DNA from: Robiginitomaculum sp.
Lineage (GTDB): Bacteria; Pseudomonadota; Alphaproteobacteria; Caulobacterales; Maricaulaceae
Length of the DNA: 33,109 nucleotides
Reading direction: 5' to 3'
Assembly: GCA_023301505.1 (NCBI GenBank)
Contig: JALZUP010000109.1
Span: forward strand, 1-33,109
Translations under genes and position numbers: made by a program
The notes under the pieces: generated by a model
What the model was told of the DNA's origin: nothing
The model's input: only the letters and a program-made list of their open reading frames with translations
The model's database searches: none
In this document: piece after piece, positions 1-7,821 of the stretch
Layout: each line of letters begins with the position of its first letter
Position numbering within the stretch: the stretch's first letter is position 1

Positions 1-66
1 GAAATGGCTAAATATGTCGACGATGAAGAAGTTGAATATCTAACGCGCTTTGTGACGCTTGATTAA
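1..66 (+). CDS. 3' end of an unidentified protein gene (partial)
   Basis: Frame 1 is open from the window edge to a TAA at 64–66, giving a 21-residue acidic C-terminus that ends YLTRFVTLD. A strong Rho-independent terminator follows 48 bases later on the same strand, which supports this as a real gene end. The tail is too short to assign to a family. The gene converges on trpC, which ends at 203 on the other strand. Confidence 0.55.
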   Translation, partial: EMAKYVDDEEVEYLTRFVTLD

Positions 67-80
67 GTGTTACGGCTAAT

Positions 81-108
81 ACAGATCATCTAATACAGAT
101 CATCTAAT
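81..108. repeat. 14-bp perfect tandem duplication
   Basis: The unit acagatcatctaat occurs twice in a row (81–94 and 95–108), and a partial copy, ctaat, precedes it. It lies between the stop codon at 66 and the terminator stem at 115. It looks like a local slippage duplication in a 3' untranslated region; no function is evident. Confidence 0.85.
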
Positions 109-114
109 AAAGCG

Positions 115-148
115 CGGCTGGAGAAAAACTCTCCAGCCGTTTTTTTTT
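115..148 (+). terminator. Rho-independent terminator after the left-edge gene
   Basis: A ten-pair GC-rich stem (cggctggaga with tctccagccg) closes a five-base loop and is followed by nine consecutive T (140–148). This is a textbook intrinsic terminator for plus-strand transcription. On the minus strand the stem is preceded by A's and followed by only a short T-poor stretch, so it would be weaker for the oncoming trp operon. Confidence 0.9.
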
Positions 149-202
149 GTTTTAGGGCGTATGTTTTAGCAGGCTGTTTAAAGATAGCCCCTATGAGGCG
201 GC

Positions 203-991
203 TTAACCCCCTAGCAAAATGCGCGTCGCCGCCATTACATCCTCTTGGCGCATTAGGCTCTCTCCGACGAGATAGGCCTGCGCGCCATAACCTGCAAGTT
301 CTAGCACATCATCGGGCGTGAATATGCCGCTCTCAGCGACTAAAAAGGCGTCGCTTGGGACATTGGCCGCGGTGGTTTTAAAGGTCTCTAGCTTGGTTTC
401 AAATGTACGCAAATTACGATTATTAATACCCAATAAGCGCCCGCCAAGGGTGAGGGCGCGCTCAACTTCTTCGGCATCATGCGTCTCAATGAGCGCGTCC
501 ATGCCGTAATGCTGGCTGGCGGCAAATAGGTCTGCGGCCAGAGCGTCGTCAATCATCGCCATGATAATCAAAATGCAATCTGCTCCCATAGCGCGCGATT
601 GCGCGATTTGGACTGTATCGATCATAAAATCTTTGCGCAAAGCTGGCAGGGATACGGATCCTCGCGCGCTTTTAAATGCGGCTTCGCTGCCTTGAAAGCT
701 TGGCCCATCCGTGAGCACAGATAGACATGCCGCGCCGCCAGCCTCATAAGCTTTAGCGATAGCTTTAGGGTCAAAATCGGCGCGAATAAGACCTTTAGAT
801 GGGCTAGCCTTTTTAACTTCGGCAATCAGGGCTGGCCCTGTACTGGATTTGGCTTCTAAGGCGGCTAAAAATCCGCGCGCGGGGCCTTGTTCTTTGGCGG
901 CTGTGTCTAGCTCTGAGCGCGTGACATTGCCCAGCAAGACGGCGACTTCTTCGCGCTTATAGGCGGCGATTTTATTTAATATATCGACCAT
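203..991 (-). CDS. trpC: Indole-3-glycerol phosphate synthase
   Basis: TrpC converts 1-(o-carboxyphenylamino)-1-deoxyribulose 5-phosphate to indole-3-glycerol phosphate in cytosolic tryptophan synthesis. The 262-residue length is normal for a monofunctional enzyme (no fused TrpF). The active-site strand AEVKKASPSKG (residues 57–67) carries the expected Glu and Lys, and the phosphate-binding end contains LVAESGI and AYLVGESLMR, as in the (βα)8 family. The ATG overlaps the trpD stop by one base (TAATG), so translation is probably coupled. It is the last gene of the ppiD–trpEGDC unit. In many alphaproteobacteria moaC, moeA and lexA follow trpC; here the next gene is convergent and unrelated in position. 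Confidence 0.97.
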   Translation of the reverse strand: MVDILNKIAAYKREEVAVLLGNVTRSELDTAAKEQGPARGFLAALEAKSSTGPALIAEVKKASPSKGLIRADFDPKAIAKAYEAGGAACLSVLTDGPSFQGSEAAFKSARGSVSLPALRKDFMIDTVQIAQSRAMGADCILIIMAMIDDALAADLFAASQHYGMDALIETHDAEEVERALTLGGRLLGINNRNLRTFETKLETFKTTAANVPSDAFLVAESGIFTPDDVLELAGYGAQAYLVGESLMRQEDVMAATRILLGG

Positions 992-1998
992 TAATGGCTC
1001 AACCTAATCAGGTCTTGTAGGGCGTCAAAAGCTTTACCGCTATCAATGGACTGGGCTGCGCGGGCAATGCCGTCTTTCATGTCTTGCGCTATGCCCGCGA
1101 CGAGTAAAGTCGCCGCCGCATTTAGCAAAACAATATCGCGATATGGGCCTGTTTTCCCGTTTAAAACAGCGGCAAGGCTTTCGGCATTATCTTCTCTATC
1201 GCCGCCGCGTAAATCCTCAAGGCTCGCTCGCCCTATACCAAAATCTTCTGGGGAGATGGTAAAGGCTGTGATCTTATTATCTTTTAATTCGGTCACAAAA
1301 GTTTTGCCTGTCGTGGTGATTTCGTCCAGCCCGTCTTCGCCGTGGACAATCCAGACATATGTTGAGCCTAAATCACGCAGCGCTTCGGCCATAGGCTGGG
1401 CCCATTTTTTGTCAAACACGCCAATGAGCTGTCGTTTCGCGCCCGCAGGATTAGATAATGGGCCAAGCAAATTAAATAATGTGCGTATGCCCAAAGCCGC
1501 GCGCGCCTTGCCGACATGACGCATGGCGCTGTGATGGTTAGGAGCGAATAGAAAGCCAAGGCCGCATTCTTCTACGCACATACCCGCATGTGTCGGGGAG
1601 ATGTCTAGCTCCACGCCCAGCGCAGATAAGACATCAGAGCTACCCGATTTAGAGCTAACAGCGCGGCTGCCATGTTTGGCGACTTTGGCGCCCGCGCCCG
1701 CGCAGACAAATGCGGCTGTGGTAGAAATATTATAGGTGGCATGACCATCGCCGCCCGTACCGACTGTATCGACAATATCGGCATTAATCGTGACGGGAGT
1801 CATGTTTTCACGCAAAAGCCGCGCGCCTGTTGTAATATCTTCGGCTGTGATGCCGACAATTTCTAGGCCCATGAGAAAGGCTGAGATTTGTTCGTTTTCA
1901 GCCTGACCAGCCAAAATAGCGGAGAGGGCTTTGTGGATGTCTTCCTGCTGAGGATGCTCGCCCTTAGCAAGGGTTTTAAATATCGGTTTGAAATTCAT
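991..1998 (-). CDS. trpD: Anthranilate phosphoribosyltransferase
   Basis: TrpD transfers the phosphoribosyl group of PRPP to anthranilate. At 335 residues it has the usual length of a stand-alone TrpD with no fused TrpG domain. Diagnostic motifs are the PRPP-binding GTGGDG loop at residues 80–85, KHGSR at 108–112, SGSSDVL at about 118–124 and the LFNLLGPLSNPAG segment near the middle. The start codon lies in a four-base overlap with the end of trpG (1995–1998, ATGA), and its stop overlaps the trpC start by one base, so G-D-C form a translationally coupled block. Confidence 0.97.
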   Translation of the reverse strand: MNFKPIFKTLAKGEHPQQEDIHKALSAILAGQAENEQISAFLMGLEIVGITAEDITTGARLLRENMTPVTINADIVDTVGTGGDGHATYNISTTAAFVCAGAGAKVAKHGSRAVSSKSGSSDVLSALGVELDISPTHAGMCVEECGLGFLFAPNHHSAMRHVGKARAALGIRTLFNLLGPLSNPAGAKRQLIGVFDKKWAQPMAEALRDLGSTYVWIVHGEDGLDEITTTGKTFVTELKDNKITAFTISPEDFGIGRASLEDLRGGDREDNAESLAAVLNGKTGPYRDIVLLNAAATLLVAGIAQDMKDGIARAAQSIDSGKAFDALQDLIRLSH

Positions 1999-2564
1999 CG
2001 TGTCAGCTCCAAAAACGCTTTGATGATGTCATGGCCATGATCAGAGGCGATGCTCTCAGGGTGAAATTGTACGCCGTGGATGGGGCGTGTTTTATGGTAA
2101 AATCCCATAATCTCGCCATCATCTGTCCATGCATTAACATGAAGACAATCTGGCAAGCTCTCACGCTCAACGGCAAGGCTGTGATAGCGCGTGGCGTTAA
2201 AGGGGTTAGTCAGGCCTGCCATCACGCCCGTATTATCATGGGTGACAGAAGAGACTTTGCCATGCATGATATTTTTCGCTTTGATAACTTTGCCGCCAAA
2301 AGCTTGGCCCATAGATTGAAATCCCAAACAGACGCCAAAGATTGGCAGGCTCTGCGGGGCTTGCGCGAGCAGCTCAAGGCATATGCCCGCCTCATTGGGC
2401 GTGCAGGGGCCAGGCGAGAGTATTATGCCGTCCGCTCCCATAGCTAGCGCCTCTTGGGCGCTCATATCATCATTGCGAATGACGCTCACATCCGCGCCCA
2501 TTTCCTGCGCATAATGCACAAGATTATAGGTAAAGCTGTCATAATTATCGATCATCAAGATCAT
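1995..2564 (-). CDS. trpG: Anthranilate synthase glutamine amidotransferase subunit
   Basis: TrpG releases ammonia from glutamine for anthranilate formation by TrpE; an equivalent subunit (PabA) can also serve aminodeoxychorismate synthase. This is a class I amidotransferase of 189 residues: IDNYDSFTYNL at the N-terminus, oxyanion segment SPGPCTPNEAG at 50–60, nucleophile Cys79 in GVCLGFQSMG, and the His168/Glu170 pair in QFHPES. It starts 32 bases after trpE and overlaps trpD by four bases. The genome may use this single subunit for both tryptophan and folate synthesis, but that is inference from family behaviour. Confidence 0.96.
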   Translation of the reverse strand: MILMIDNYDSFTYNLVHYAQEMGADVSVIRNDDMSAQEALAMGADGIILSPGPCTPNEAGICLELLAQAPQSLPIFGVCLGFQSMGQAFGGKVIKAKNIMHGKVSSVTHDNTGVMAGLTNPFNATRYHSLAVERESLPDCLHVNAWTDDGEIMGFYHKTRPIHGVQFHPESIASDHGHDIIKAFLELTR

Positions 2565-2596
2565 GATAAGTGTCCCTTTAAGGCTTTAATCTGAGC

Positions 2597-4138
2597 CTAA
2601 TTGCCATCAAAGCTGGCGCAATGGCTGGCGGCTGTAAACAGAGCCTGCGCCTTATGCTGTGTTTCTTCATATTCTGATTGAGGGTCGCTATCGCGCACAA
2701 TTCCTGCCCCAGCACGTACATGCATCACGCCGTCTTTGACAATAGCGGTGCGTAGGACAATTGCTGTGTCTAAATCCCCTTCACAGGAAATATAGCCGAC
2801 AGCGCCAGCATATATGCCGCGTTTTTCTGTCTCAAGTTCATCAATGATTTCCATAGCCCGTACCTTTGGCGCGCCAGAGACTGTGCCAGCGGGAAATCCT
2901 GCAAAAAGCGCAGATAGGGCATCATATTTATCGTCAATCCTGCCTTCGACATTGGAGACAATATGCATGACATGGCTATAGCGCTCGACTGTGAAGCTCT
3001 CTGTTACCGTGACTGTGCCTGCTTTGGAAACGCGGCCCGTATCATTGCGCCCAAGATCAAGCAGCATTAAATGCTCCGCGCATTCTTTGGTATCCGCCAA
3101 AAGCTCTTGCTCGAGCGCGGCGTCTTGCTCTGGCGTTTTACCGCGCGGGCGGGTTCCAGCGATGGGACGAATGGTGACTTTGCCATCACGGACGCGCACC
3201 AAAATTTCAGGACTAGAGCCGACAATGGCGTGATGTTTGAAGTTGAGGAAATACAGAAAAGGCGAGGGGTTCATGCGGCGCAAAGAGCGATAAAGCGCGA
3301 GCGGGCTATAGGGCAGCTCTGCGCTAAAACGCTGTCCTATTACAACTTGGAACACGTCGCCTGCCTCAATATAGGCTTTGGCTTTGGCCACTTGCGCCTT
3401 GAAATCTTTCGGCGTGCGCCCTGCGGTAGGCAAGATAGGGTCTTGAGCGCGCGCCTCATTAAGAACAACGCTAACAGGACGCACGGCGCTAACAGGCAAA
3501 GCCATATCATTTGCGACGGATTGCAGGCGCGACTGCGCGGCGCTATAGGCGCTGGCCGCGCTTACGCCTTTCTCGGGCCGCACAGGGGTGGCGATAATGA
3601 CTTCTTGAGCAATCAGATCGAATATAGCAATGATAGTCGGGCGGATCATAATGGCATCTGGCGTACCAATCGGATCGGGATTTATATCTGGCAAATGCTC
3701 GGCTTGGCGCACCATATCATAGCCCATATAGCCAAAAAGGCCCGCAGCCATAGGCGGTATGCTGTCAGGCAAGGGCAAAGCGCTTTCTGCTTCTAGGGCG
3801 CGTAAGCTATCTAAGGGCTTGCCGGGCAGGGGCGTATAGTCATCGGCGGCGATAGCCTTAACTCCGCGCGCAATAGAGGCTTTATCCCCTGTGCAGGTCC
3901 AGACAATATCGGGGCCAAAGCCAAGAAAAGAATAACGTCCGCGTTGCTCGCCGCCCTGAACGCTTTCATATAAAAAGGCATAGGGACGGTTTTTAGCAAT
4001 TTTCAAATAGGCCGAGACAGGCGTGTCCAGATCATTGACAATACGCCGGTACAGCAATTGCGGTTGCCCGTCTTCATAAAGAGGGGCGAATTTAGCCGCA
4101 TTAGGCTGGCAAAGATGATCTGAATGCGCGCGGCTCAT
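2597..4138 (-). CDS. trpE: Anthranilate synthase component I
   Basis: TrpE combines chorismate with ammonia to make anthranilate, the committed and feedback-controlled step. The 513-residue protein has the N-terminal regulatory domain (DTPVSAYLKI, then FLYESVQGGEQRGRYSFLG, where the usual LLES tryptophan-site signature reads LYES) and a C-terminal chorismate-binding domain with GDVFQVVIGQRF, IAGTRPRGKTPEQD, DLGRNDTGRVS, FPAGTVSGAPKVRAMEIIDELE and GAGIVRDSDPQSEYEET. The large subunit is complete and unfused. The ATG is eight bases after the stop of the upstream PpiD-like gene, leaving no room for a leader-peptide attenuator between them, so trp control probably acts upstream of ppiD, inside it, or by feedback only. 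Confidence 0.97.
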   Translation of the reverse strand: MSRAHSDHLCQPNAAKFAPLYEDGQPQLLYRRIVNDLDTPVSAYLKIAKNRPYAFLYESVQGGEQRGRYSFLGFGPDIVWTCTGDKASIARGVKAIAADDYTPLPGKPLDSLRALEAESALPLPDSIPPMAAGLFGYMGYDMVRQAEHLPDINPDPIGTPDAIMIRPTIIAIFDLIAQEVIIATPVRPEKGVSAASAYSAAQSRLQSVANDMALPVSAVRPVSVVLNEARAQDPILPTAGRTPKDFKAQVAKAKAYIEAGDVFQVVIGQRFSAELPYSPLALYRSLRRMNPSPFLYFLNFKHHAIVGSSPEILVRVRDGKVTIRPIAGTRPRGKTPEQDAALEQELLADTKECAEHLMLLDLGRNDTGRVSKAGTVTVTESFTVERYSHVMHIVSNVEGRIDDKYDALSALFAGFPAGTVSGAPKVRAMEIIDELETEKRGIYAGAVGYISCEGDLDTAIVLRTAIVKDGVMHVRAGAGIVRDSDPQSEYEETQHKAQALFTAASHCASFDGN

Positions 4139-4146
4139 GGGGTGGC

Positions 4147-6063
4147 CTATTGGGGCACGCCGAGGGTTGCGCGAATTTTATCGTCAAAAACTTGCACAGG
4201 GTGTTCTTCCAAAATGGCTGCGCGGTAAGCGGTTAGCAAATCCTCTTCAAGAGCAGTTTTGACTTGTGTGCGCATAGCATCAGCATAGCCGCCAACAAGT
4301 CCGTCTTGGTTAGGCACAATATCATTGAGAACAGCAATATTACGGGTTAGCGAGATAGGGCCGTCGCCTTGGACAACATCGCCGCTGCGCGCTTCAAAAA
4401 TCTGAACCATGACTTGAGGGCCAACGGTTTCATTGCGCGAGCTGCGTAGCATGACAAGCTCTTCAACATTGCCGCCTTGGCCAAGCTCATTGGAGATGTC
4501 GTCAAGGCTCTCGCCGTCTCGCACGCGCTGGGTCAGATCACGCGCTAAATCTGATAGTTGCGTATCATATTCTTGAGCAAGATAGGAGCCACGTGCTTGG
4601 GCGCGCACATCTTCAAACGGGTAGGGCGCGCTATTTATGATGTCATCAACACGCAATATGGCATAGCCGCCTGTTGAGGTCTCAAAGAAATCGGTTTCAT
4701 AATCTATATCATTGGTGAATAGCTCAGTGAGGATATTATCATCGCCCGCAATACCTGCTAGCGATTCAAAGCCTGCCATCGCCATATTGTCTTGCGTGTC
4801 TCCAAGGCGAGACACATAATCAATCGTTACCAGTGATGCCCCAGCGCGTTTAGCTGCCTCATCAAGGCTCGCGCCTTCGCCAATTGCGTCTTCGACGTCT
4901 GCGGAGACATCGTAAATTTGCTGCTCTGCGGAGTCAGATTTAGCTTCAGCGGCGAGTTCTTCTCTTAGCTCTTCATAGCTTGCAACTTCTGGCGGGGTAA
5001 TAGATGTGACCTGAGCGACATACCAGCTTAGCGCGCCCTCAACGGCGATTATATCACCGTCAGCGGCGGCAAAGGCGGCCTGCGCCGCGCGGCTATCAAT
5101 AATCGCGTCTTGCTCTGCATCGTCATAAAATGTGGGCTCGACAAGTCCGAGAGCTTGTGTGACTTGCTCTGGAGTTTGACCAGATTTAAGCCGCTCAATG
5201 GCGTCATTGGCGAGTGTTTCATTGGTTGAATTGAGCAAAACAAGACTGCGCAGTTCTGGCGTTCCTAAAAGCCCCGCGGCAAGTTTGTCCTCATATAACG
5301 ACTTAACTTCATCTTCCTCAATTGTGATGTCGGGGAAGAAATCACTTTTCTCAAGACGAATAAGGGTGAAGCGGCGAAATTCTGGCGCAATATAATTGGC
5401 TTGATTGTCCGCGATAAATGTTTTGAGCGTGTCGTCATCAGGCTCTGGCAAATCGGGCAGGGCGCTGCGGTTTAAGGTTAAGGATGAGACTTTGCGCTGC
5501 TCAGTCAAATAGTTATAGCGCTGAAGCGCGAAGGCTGTCGGCGCTTGCACGGCAGAACGAATAGCGGATTGAGTCTGCTCTGTTGCCAAAGAGGTTGACA
5601 GAGTCCGTTCAAATTCTGCGCGGCTTTGACGCTGATTGGCCAAATATTGATTAAGTTTGCTCTCGTCAAAACGTCCCGTAAATTCATCCTTGAAGATTTG
5701 GTATTGCGATAATTCATCAACCATAACTTGATTAGACACGCCCACGCCCAATAGGTCAGCATCAACCTTCCAAGCTTCTTGGGTAATCATGCTGCCAAGG
5801 ATTTGATCGGCAAAGCCTTGGTCATAGGCTTGAGGGCCTGTCAGGCGCGTGCCGTTTTCACGGTTATAACTTAAAAGATTATTGTCAAAGCTACGTTTGA
5901 ACTGTGACAAGCTCACATCGGCTTTGCCTACAAGAGCGGCCGCATTAGCCGAACGCGGACTGAAGGCGTCCGTGATCATGAATAAAGATAGCCCAACTGT
6001 AAGCAGAACTATGATGATTCCTGTTACAATGGGTTTGAGTTTATTAGTAGCTGATTTTGCCAT
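4147..6063 (-). CDS. PpiD/SurA-type membrane-anchored periplasmic folding protein
   Basis: This 638-residue protein starts with a short basic cytoplasmic tail, then one membrane segment at about residues 12–32 (IVTGIIIVLLTVGLSLFM), then a long periplasmic part. That is the PpiD topology: an inner-membrane chaperone near the Sec translocon that assists exported proteins. The SurA-like N-terminal domain (LVGKADVSLSQFKRSFDNNL; QAYDQGFADQILGSMITQEAW) is recognisable. The central parvulin region is poorly conserved and I cannot find the usual GGDLGWF-like core, so catalysis is doubtful. No signal-peptidase site is needed. It lies eight bases upstream of trpE, an association common in alphaproteobacteria, and is divergent from tpiA with 132 bases between the start codons. 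No strong Shine-Dalgarno precedes the ATG. Confidence 0.85.
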   Translation of the reverse strand: MAKSATNKLKPIVTGIIIVLLTVGLSLFMITDAFSPRSANAAALVGKADVSLSQFKRSFDNNLLSYNRENGTRLTGPQAYDQGFADQILGSMITQEAWKVDADLLGVGVSNQVMVDELSQYQIFKDEFTGRFDESKLNQYLANQRQSRAEFERTLSTSLATEQTQSAIRSAVQAPTAFALQRYNYLTEQRKVSSLTLNRSALPDLPEPDDDTLKTFIADNQANYIAPEFRRFTLIRLEKSDFFPDITIEEDEVKSLYEDKLAAGLLGTPELRSLVLLNSTNETLANDAIERLKSGQTPEQVTQALGLVEPTFYDDAEQDAIIDSRAAQAAFAAADGDIIAVEGALSWYVAQVTSITPPEVASYEELREELAAEAKSDSAEQQIYDVSADVEDAIGEGASLDEAAKRAGASLVTIDYVSRLGDTQDNMAMAGFESLAGIAGDDNILTELFTNDIDYETDFFETSTGGYAILRVDDIINSAPYPFEDVRAQARGSYLAQEYDTQLSDLARDLTQRVRDGESLDDISNELGQGGNVEELVMLRSSRNETVGPQVMVQIFEARSGDVVQGDGPISLTRNIAVLNDIVPNQDGLVGGYADAMRTQVKTALEEDLLTAYRAAILEEHPVQVFDDKIRATLGVPQ

Positions 6064-6195
6064 AAGGGTATTGACCTATGTGATTTGTCGCGGAACATAG
6101 ACAGGAGAGCCGCAGCGAGCAAGAAAACACTGCGTAAAATATTAAATAATCAAGACTATAAAGTCTAATAATAACCGTAAACTCAGAGTGTGATG

Positions 6196-6951
6196 ATGAA
6201 ACAGCTAATAGCCGCAAATTGGAAAATGCATGGGGAGACAAATTGGACGCAAAAAACGGCCCAACTTGCGGGTTTACTGACGCCAGACACCCAAAATCGC
6301 GCTGATTTGCTCATTTGCCCGCCATCATACTTGATTCCCGCTATGAGCGATGCCGCGAAAGGTACAGCCATCATGATTGGCGCGCAAAATTGCCATGATC
6401 AGCTAGGCGGCGCTTATACAGGCGAGATGAGCGCGAATATGTGCGCAGATGCGGGCGCTGATTATGTGATTCTAGGTCATTCAGAGCGCCGCGATTATAA
6501 TAATGAGAGCAGCGAAGCTGTGCGAGCGAAAGCGCAGGCGGTTCATAAGGCGGGTCTTATCGCCATTATCTGTGTGGGCGAAAAGCTTAGTCAGCGCGAG
6601 GCAGGTCAAGCGCAAGAGATTACAGCCCAGCAGCTTCAAGCCTCTTTGCCAGATAGCACGAGCGCAATTAACACGGTCATCGCCTATGAACCTGTCTGGG
6701 CTATCGGTACAGGCAAAGTGCCAAGTGATGACGATATTGCAGCTATACATGCTCATTTGCGCCGCGAGCTGACGGGGCGCTTTGGCGCGGCTGCGGCGGA
6801 TGGCATCGCGCTCCTTTATGGAGGCTCCGTGAAACCAGCTAATGCCGCGCAAATCCTTGCCCTGCCAAATGTAGATGGGGCTTTGGTGGGCGGAGCGAGC
6901 CTTGAAATGGATAGCTTTATCGAAATCGCAAATGCGGCGCGGCCTGCCTAA
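6196..6951 (+). CDS. tpiA: Triosephosphate isomerase
   Basis: TpiA interconverts dihydroxyacetone phosphate and glyceraldehyde 3-phosphate in glycolysis and gluconeogenesis. With the ATG at 6196 the protein has 251 residues and the catalytic residues fall at Lys10 (NWKM), His95 (GHSERR) and Glu165 (YEPVWAIGTGKV), matching the classic numbering; the C-terminal phosphate grip LLYGGSVKPAN and GALVGGASL is present. GTG 6190 and ATG 6193 are in-frame alternatives; AGAG at 6185–6188 is best spaced for 6196. The 3' end overlaps the convergent SDR gene by four bases. secG and pyrG, often next to tpiA in this class, are not here. Confidence 0.97.
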   Translation: MKQLIAANWKMHGETNWTQKTAQLAGLLTPDTQNRADLLICPPSYLIPAMSDAAKGTAIMIGAQNCHDQLGGAYTGEMSANMCADAGADYVILGHSERRDYNNESSEAVRAKAQAVHKAGLIAIICVGEKLSQREAGQAQEITAQQLQASLPDSTSAINTVIAYEPVWAIGTGKVPSDDDIAAIHAHLRRELTGRFGAAAADGIALLYGGSVKPANAAQILALPNVDGALVGGASLEMDSFIEIANAARPA

Positions 6952-7706
6952 AACGGGATTTTTTGCCCGTCCCATGCAAATAAATTACCCGTATCTTCTG
7001 CGCTCAATCCGTCGATTACTGTTAGAAGGCGATGCGCGCTAAAACTAGGTGTAAAGAGCTTGCCCTTTGGCACATTGCCTTGAAATGGTGCAGATAAGGA
7101 TGTGTCCACCGTGCCCGGATGTAGGCCGCAAATGATTGCATCGCGGTAGCGGTGACTAAATTCTAACGCCAGCGTTTTTAGGATCATATTGAGCGCGGCC
7201 TTGCTTGCACGGTAGCCATACCAGCCGCCGAGTTGATTATCTGAAATACTTCCCACACGTGCAGATAATGCGGCGAATACGGTTTTTCCTTTGCGCTTTA
7301 AAAGCGGGAGGAAATATTTTGCTGTCATGGCAGGGCCAATTGCATTGATCTGATAACTCTTGGTTAGCGCCTCAATATTAAGGGCGCGCATGTTTTTCTC
7401 TGGAGATATGCCGTTGCCTTGTAACAGCCCTGTGGCGACAATGATGAAGTCAAAAGGGCCAGTCTCACGCAGCAGTTCTGCTACGGTCTTGATGTTGTTT
7501 TCATCGGTGAAATCAAAGGGCAGCCCTTTTACTTTATCAGATTTTGGCGCGTCTCCAGATCTGGATAAGGCATATATTTCAGTGACTTGTGGGCAGGTGT
7601 TTAGGCTGCTGCATAAGGCATCGCCAATGCCGCCAGTTGCGCCTATAATAATAACGCGCAGGCCATTGCCGAAGCTGGATAGGTGGAGGGCTGGATTATC
7701 ATTCAT
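6948..7706 (-). CDS. Short-chain dehydrogenase/reductase, C-factor (CsgA)-like
   Basis: A 252-residue classical-type SDR of Rossmann fold. The dinucleotide loop GATGGIG is at residues 22–28, and the catalytic set is Ser148 (ALSARVGS), Tyr165 and Lys169 (YRASK). The NAG motif reads VATG. The C-terminal part (LHPGTVDTSLSAPF, then VPKGKLFTPSFSA and GNLFAWDGQKIPF) resembles the subgroup annotated as cell-cell signalling C-factor after Myxococcus CsgA, which is widespread in marine proteobacteria; substrate and real role are unknown. A GGAG sits nine bases before the ATG. The last four bases overlap the end of tpiA, convergently. It lies 115 bases downstream of rnd on the same strand. Confidence 0.85.
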   Translation of the reverse strand: MNDNPALHLSSFGNGLRVIIIGATGGIGDALCSSLNTCPQVTEIYALSRSGDAPKSDKVKGLPFDFTDENNIKTVAELLRETGPFDFIIVATGLLQGNGISPEKNMRALNIEALTKSYQINAIGPAMTAKYFLPLLKRKGKTVFAALSARVGSISDNQLGGWYGYRASKAALNMILKTLALEFSHRYRDAIICGLHPGTVDTSLSAPFQGNVPKGKLFTPSFSAHRLLTVIDGLSAEDTGNLFAWDGQKIPF

Positions 7707-7782
7707 GTGAATTTACTCCGCATGTGCTCGCGATGGGGGTGTAAAATTCATTCTAGCAGGGCGCGCCGAGTTTACATAGACA

Positions 7783-7818
7783 CATTTGAGATGGCGCTTA
7801 AACCAAAACGCTCAAATG
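7783..7818 (-). terminator. Possible hairpin terminator between rnd and the SDR gene
   Basis: An eight-base perfect inverted repeat (catttgag 7783–7790, ctcaaatg 7811–7818) begins four bases after the rnd stop codon (minus strand). The 20-base interior can form a second short stem (gcgtt with aagcgc) and contains GTTTTGGTTT on the minus strand. There is no terminal U tract, so it could be a weak terminator or only an mRNA 3' structure. Confidence 0.35.
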
Positions 7819-7821
7819 CGG

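Noticed and set aside
3071-3796. Plus-strand open frame of about 240 codons opposite trpE
   Set aside because: It lies wholly within trpE, which is certain from its motifs; the translation is Arg/His-rich shadow sequence.
6153-6166. Small hairpin agact-ataa-agtct between ppiD and tpiA
   Set aside because: Only five pairs in AT-rich sequence; too weak to call a regulatory element.
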